Made by a program: the position numbers and the translations under genes. Positions 62,758 through 64,000 of a stretch of 64,000 bases of DNA are shown piece after piece. Location: the NCBI GenBank assembly GCA_014773175.1, contig VXCM01000952.1:62001-126000 (forward strand), given 5' to 3'. Origin of the DNA: Lucifuga dentata (lineage: Eukaryota; Chordata; Actinopteri; Ophidiiformes; Bythitidae). The notes under the pieces are model-generated. The model made no database searches. It was not told where the DNA came from and saw only the letters and a list, made by a program, of their open reading frames with translations. The first letter of the stretch is position 1, and every line of letters starts with the position of its first letter.

Positions 62758-64000
62758 ACATGTCACAGGCCATCATACGTGTTGAGGTTCAATCAATTTT
62801 AAGAACAGTGTTACTGGGGAAAAATAGAGCAAAACGTCTTCTGTCTCCATCTGGTGGGTTTAAATAGCAACTACATACAGGTGCCAAAAGTGTTTTTATG
62901 CTTATCTCCCTTCCTTTGCCAGAAAAATAATTTATGGATTTCTTATATAAATAGTATGAAATTTTATTGACATGCCAGTGCCTTTTTTCTCACATGTATA
63001 TTTTCTGCTGCATCACCTGTGACGGTGTTACTGTCATGTTAATGTGGTGATTTTTTTTTTTTATAGAACTCTGCACAGACCGCTGATATATCATGTTACC
63101 ATTCATTCTCCACATGGCATCAATGTAATTCTCCTGTAAAGGGCTAGAACTTATCAGACCAGATAAGCAAGAATTCACGCCTCAGCTTTATCGGTCCGTT
63201 CTATTAGTTTCTTTTATATGTGTCAGCCTGTGACACTTAAGATAATGCATGGTGTCAGAAAAGTAGCAGAAGAGTAGCTGCAGTTGGATCCTCGTTGCAG
63301 TCTTTATCCAGAACACGTGTCTCTCTTGTTCATCTTAAATTCAACTTATGTTGTCATTTTTAAGAAACCACTGGCATTTGTTTTATTCCACAGGCAATTC
63401 ATAGATTCTGCTTTATCATTTATAGCAGGACAGAAATTGTAATTTCTGTAAAATAATAAGCCATAAAGTGTCTTTGAATAGCAATGCACTTTAACTTTTG
63501 TCAGTTCACTGTTTGAAATTCAATGATTTGTATAATATTACATCAACAGCACTGACAAATAGACATCCCATTCCTGCAGTGCCACATGAGACACGGGATG
63601 CATTTGGTTTTCCCACATTTCTAGTGGCACATAAAGATCTTGAGACCTCATAGACTAAATATTTAGCTCTAAATGTTATGCTGAGTTTATTTTGATTGTG
63701 TTTGTGCAACATTTAAGTCTTAAGAGAGGTTATGAAATGTTTAATAGCATAAGTATTATAATGCATGTACCAGAATTTGTATATCAAATGCCAATGAAAA
63801 TGAAATATCCTGAGATTACAGTACATTATGAAGCTCTTCCTGCCCACAGCATTAGAGAAATTGCATCCTTCCTTCTTCATCATAATGATAGAAATGATAA
63901 CAATGGAGCCAAGTTGATGCTGGCTTTATGGTTTACATGCTGAAACAAACATTGGTATTAAGCACTGTTTTAATGGATTAGGGTATTGAGAATGAATAAT
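62758..64000 (+). other. rab13 3' UTR and downstream flank
   Basis: No further coding sequence recognised to the window end. A canonical AATAAA was not found close to the stop, so the transcript end is unknown. Confidence 0.6.

Overview
The window looks like a teleost fish chromosome segment, probably a ray-finned percomorph type. The evidence is vertebrate multi-exon genes, very dense (TG/CA)n, (TC/GA)n and poly-A tracts, a tRNA-derived SINE and several fish-type inverted-repeat MITEs. No bacterial, viral or organellar content was seen. Three intact protein genes and one decayed gene were recognised by translating exons and matching them to known vertebrate families from memory; no database search was possible.

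Layout: (1) 463-37283, + strand: kcnn3, the SK3 small-conductance calcium-activated potassium channel, nine coding exons with consistent phases (about 839 aa once an assembly duplication in the last exon is discounted). Its introns (up to 9.8 kb) hold microsatellites, a 260-base gap, MITEs and a SINE. (2) about 42975-52647, + strand: remnants of a nuclear-pore membrane glycoprotein gene of the NUP210 family (nup210l by position), with recognisable exon fragments in the right order but with frameshifts, stops and missing exons; I call it a pseudogene. (3) 56390-58496, - strand: rps27, ribosomal protein eS27, four coding exons, 84 aa. (4) 59734-62757, + strand: rab13, a Rab-family small GTPase, eight coding exons, 200 aa.

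The order and relative orientation nup210l(+) - rps27(-) - rab13(+) equals human 1q21.3 (NUP210L, RPS27, RAB13) read on the opposite strand. KCNN3 lies in the same human band, so the block is conserved synteny and supports the kcnn3 and nup210l calls. rps27 and rab13 are divergent, with about 1.2 kb between start codons. The genes have no obvious joint pathway: kcnn3 couples cytosolic calcium to membrane repolarisation, rps27 is ribosomal, and rab13 works in membrane traffic and tight-junction assembly.

Most noteworthy: the decayed nup210l; a complete H/ACA snoRNA-like architecture in rps27 intron 2 with a partial second copy in intron 3; (TG)n tracts in place of normal pyrimidine tracts at the acceptors of two kcnn3 calmodulin-binding-domain exons; a 650-bp TTAA-bounded inverted-repeat element; and five exact 63-67 bp duplications around single-N gaps, one of which falsely breaks the kcnn3 reading frame.
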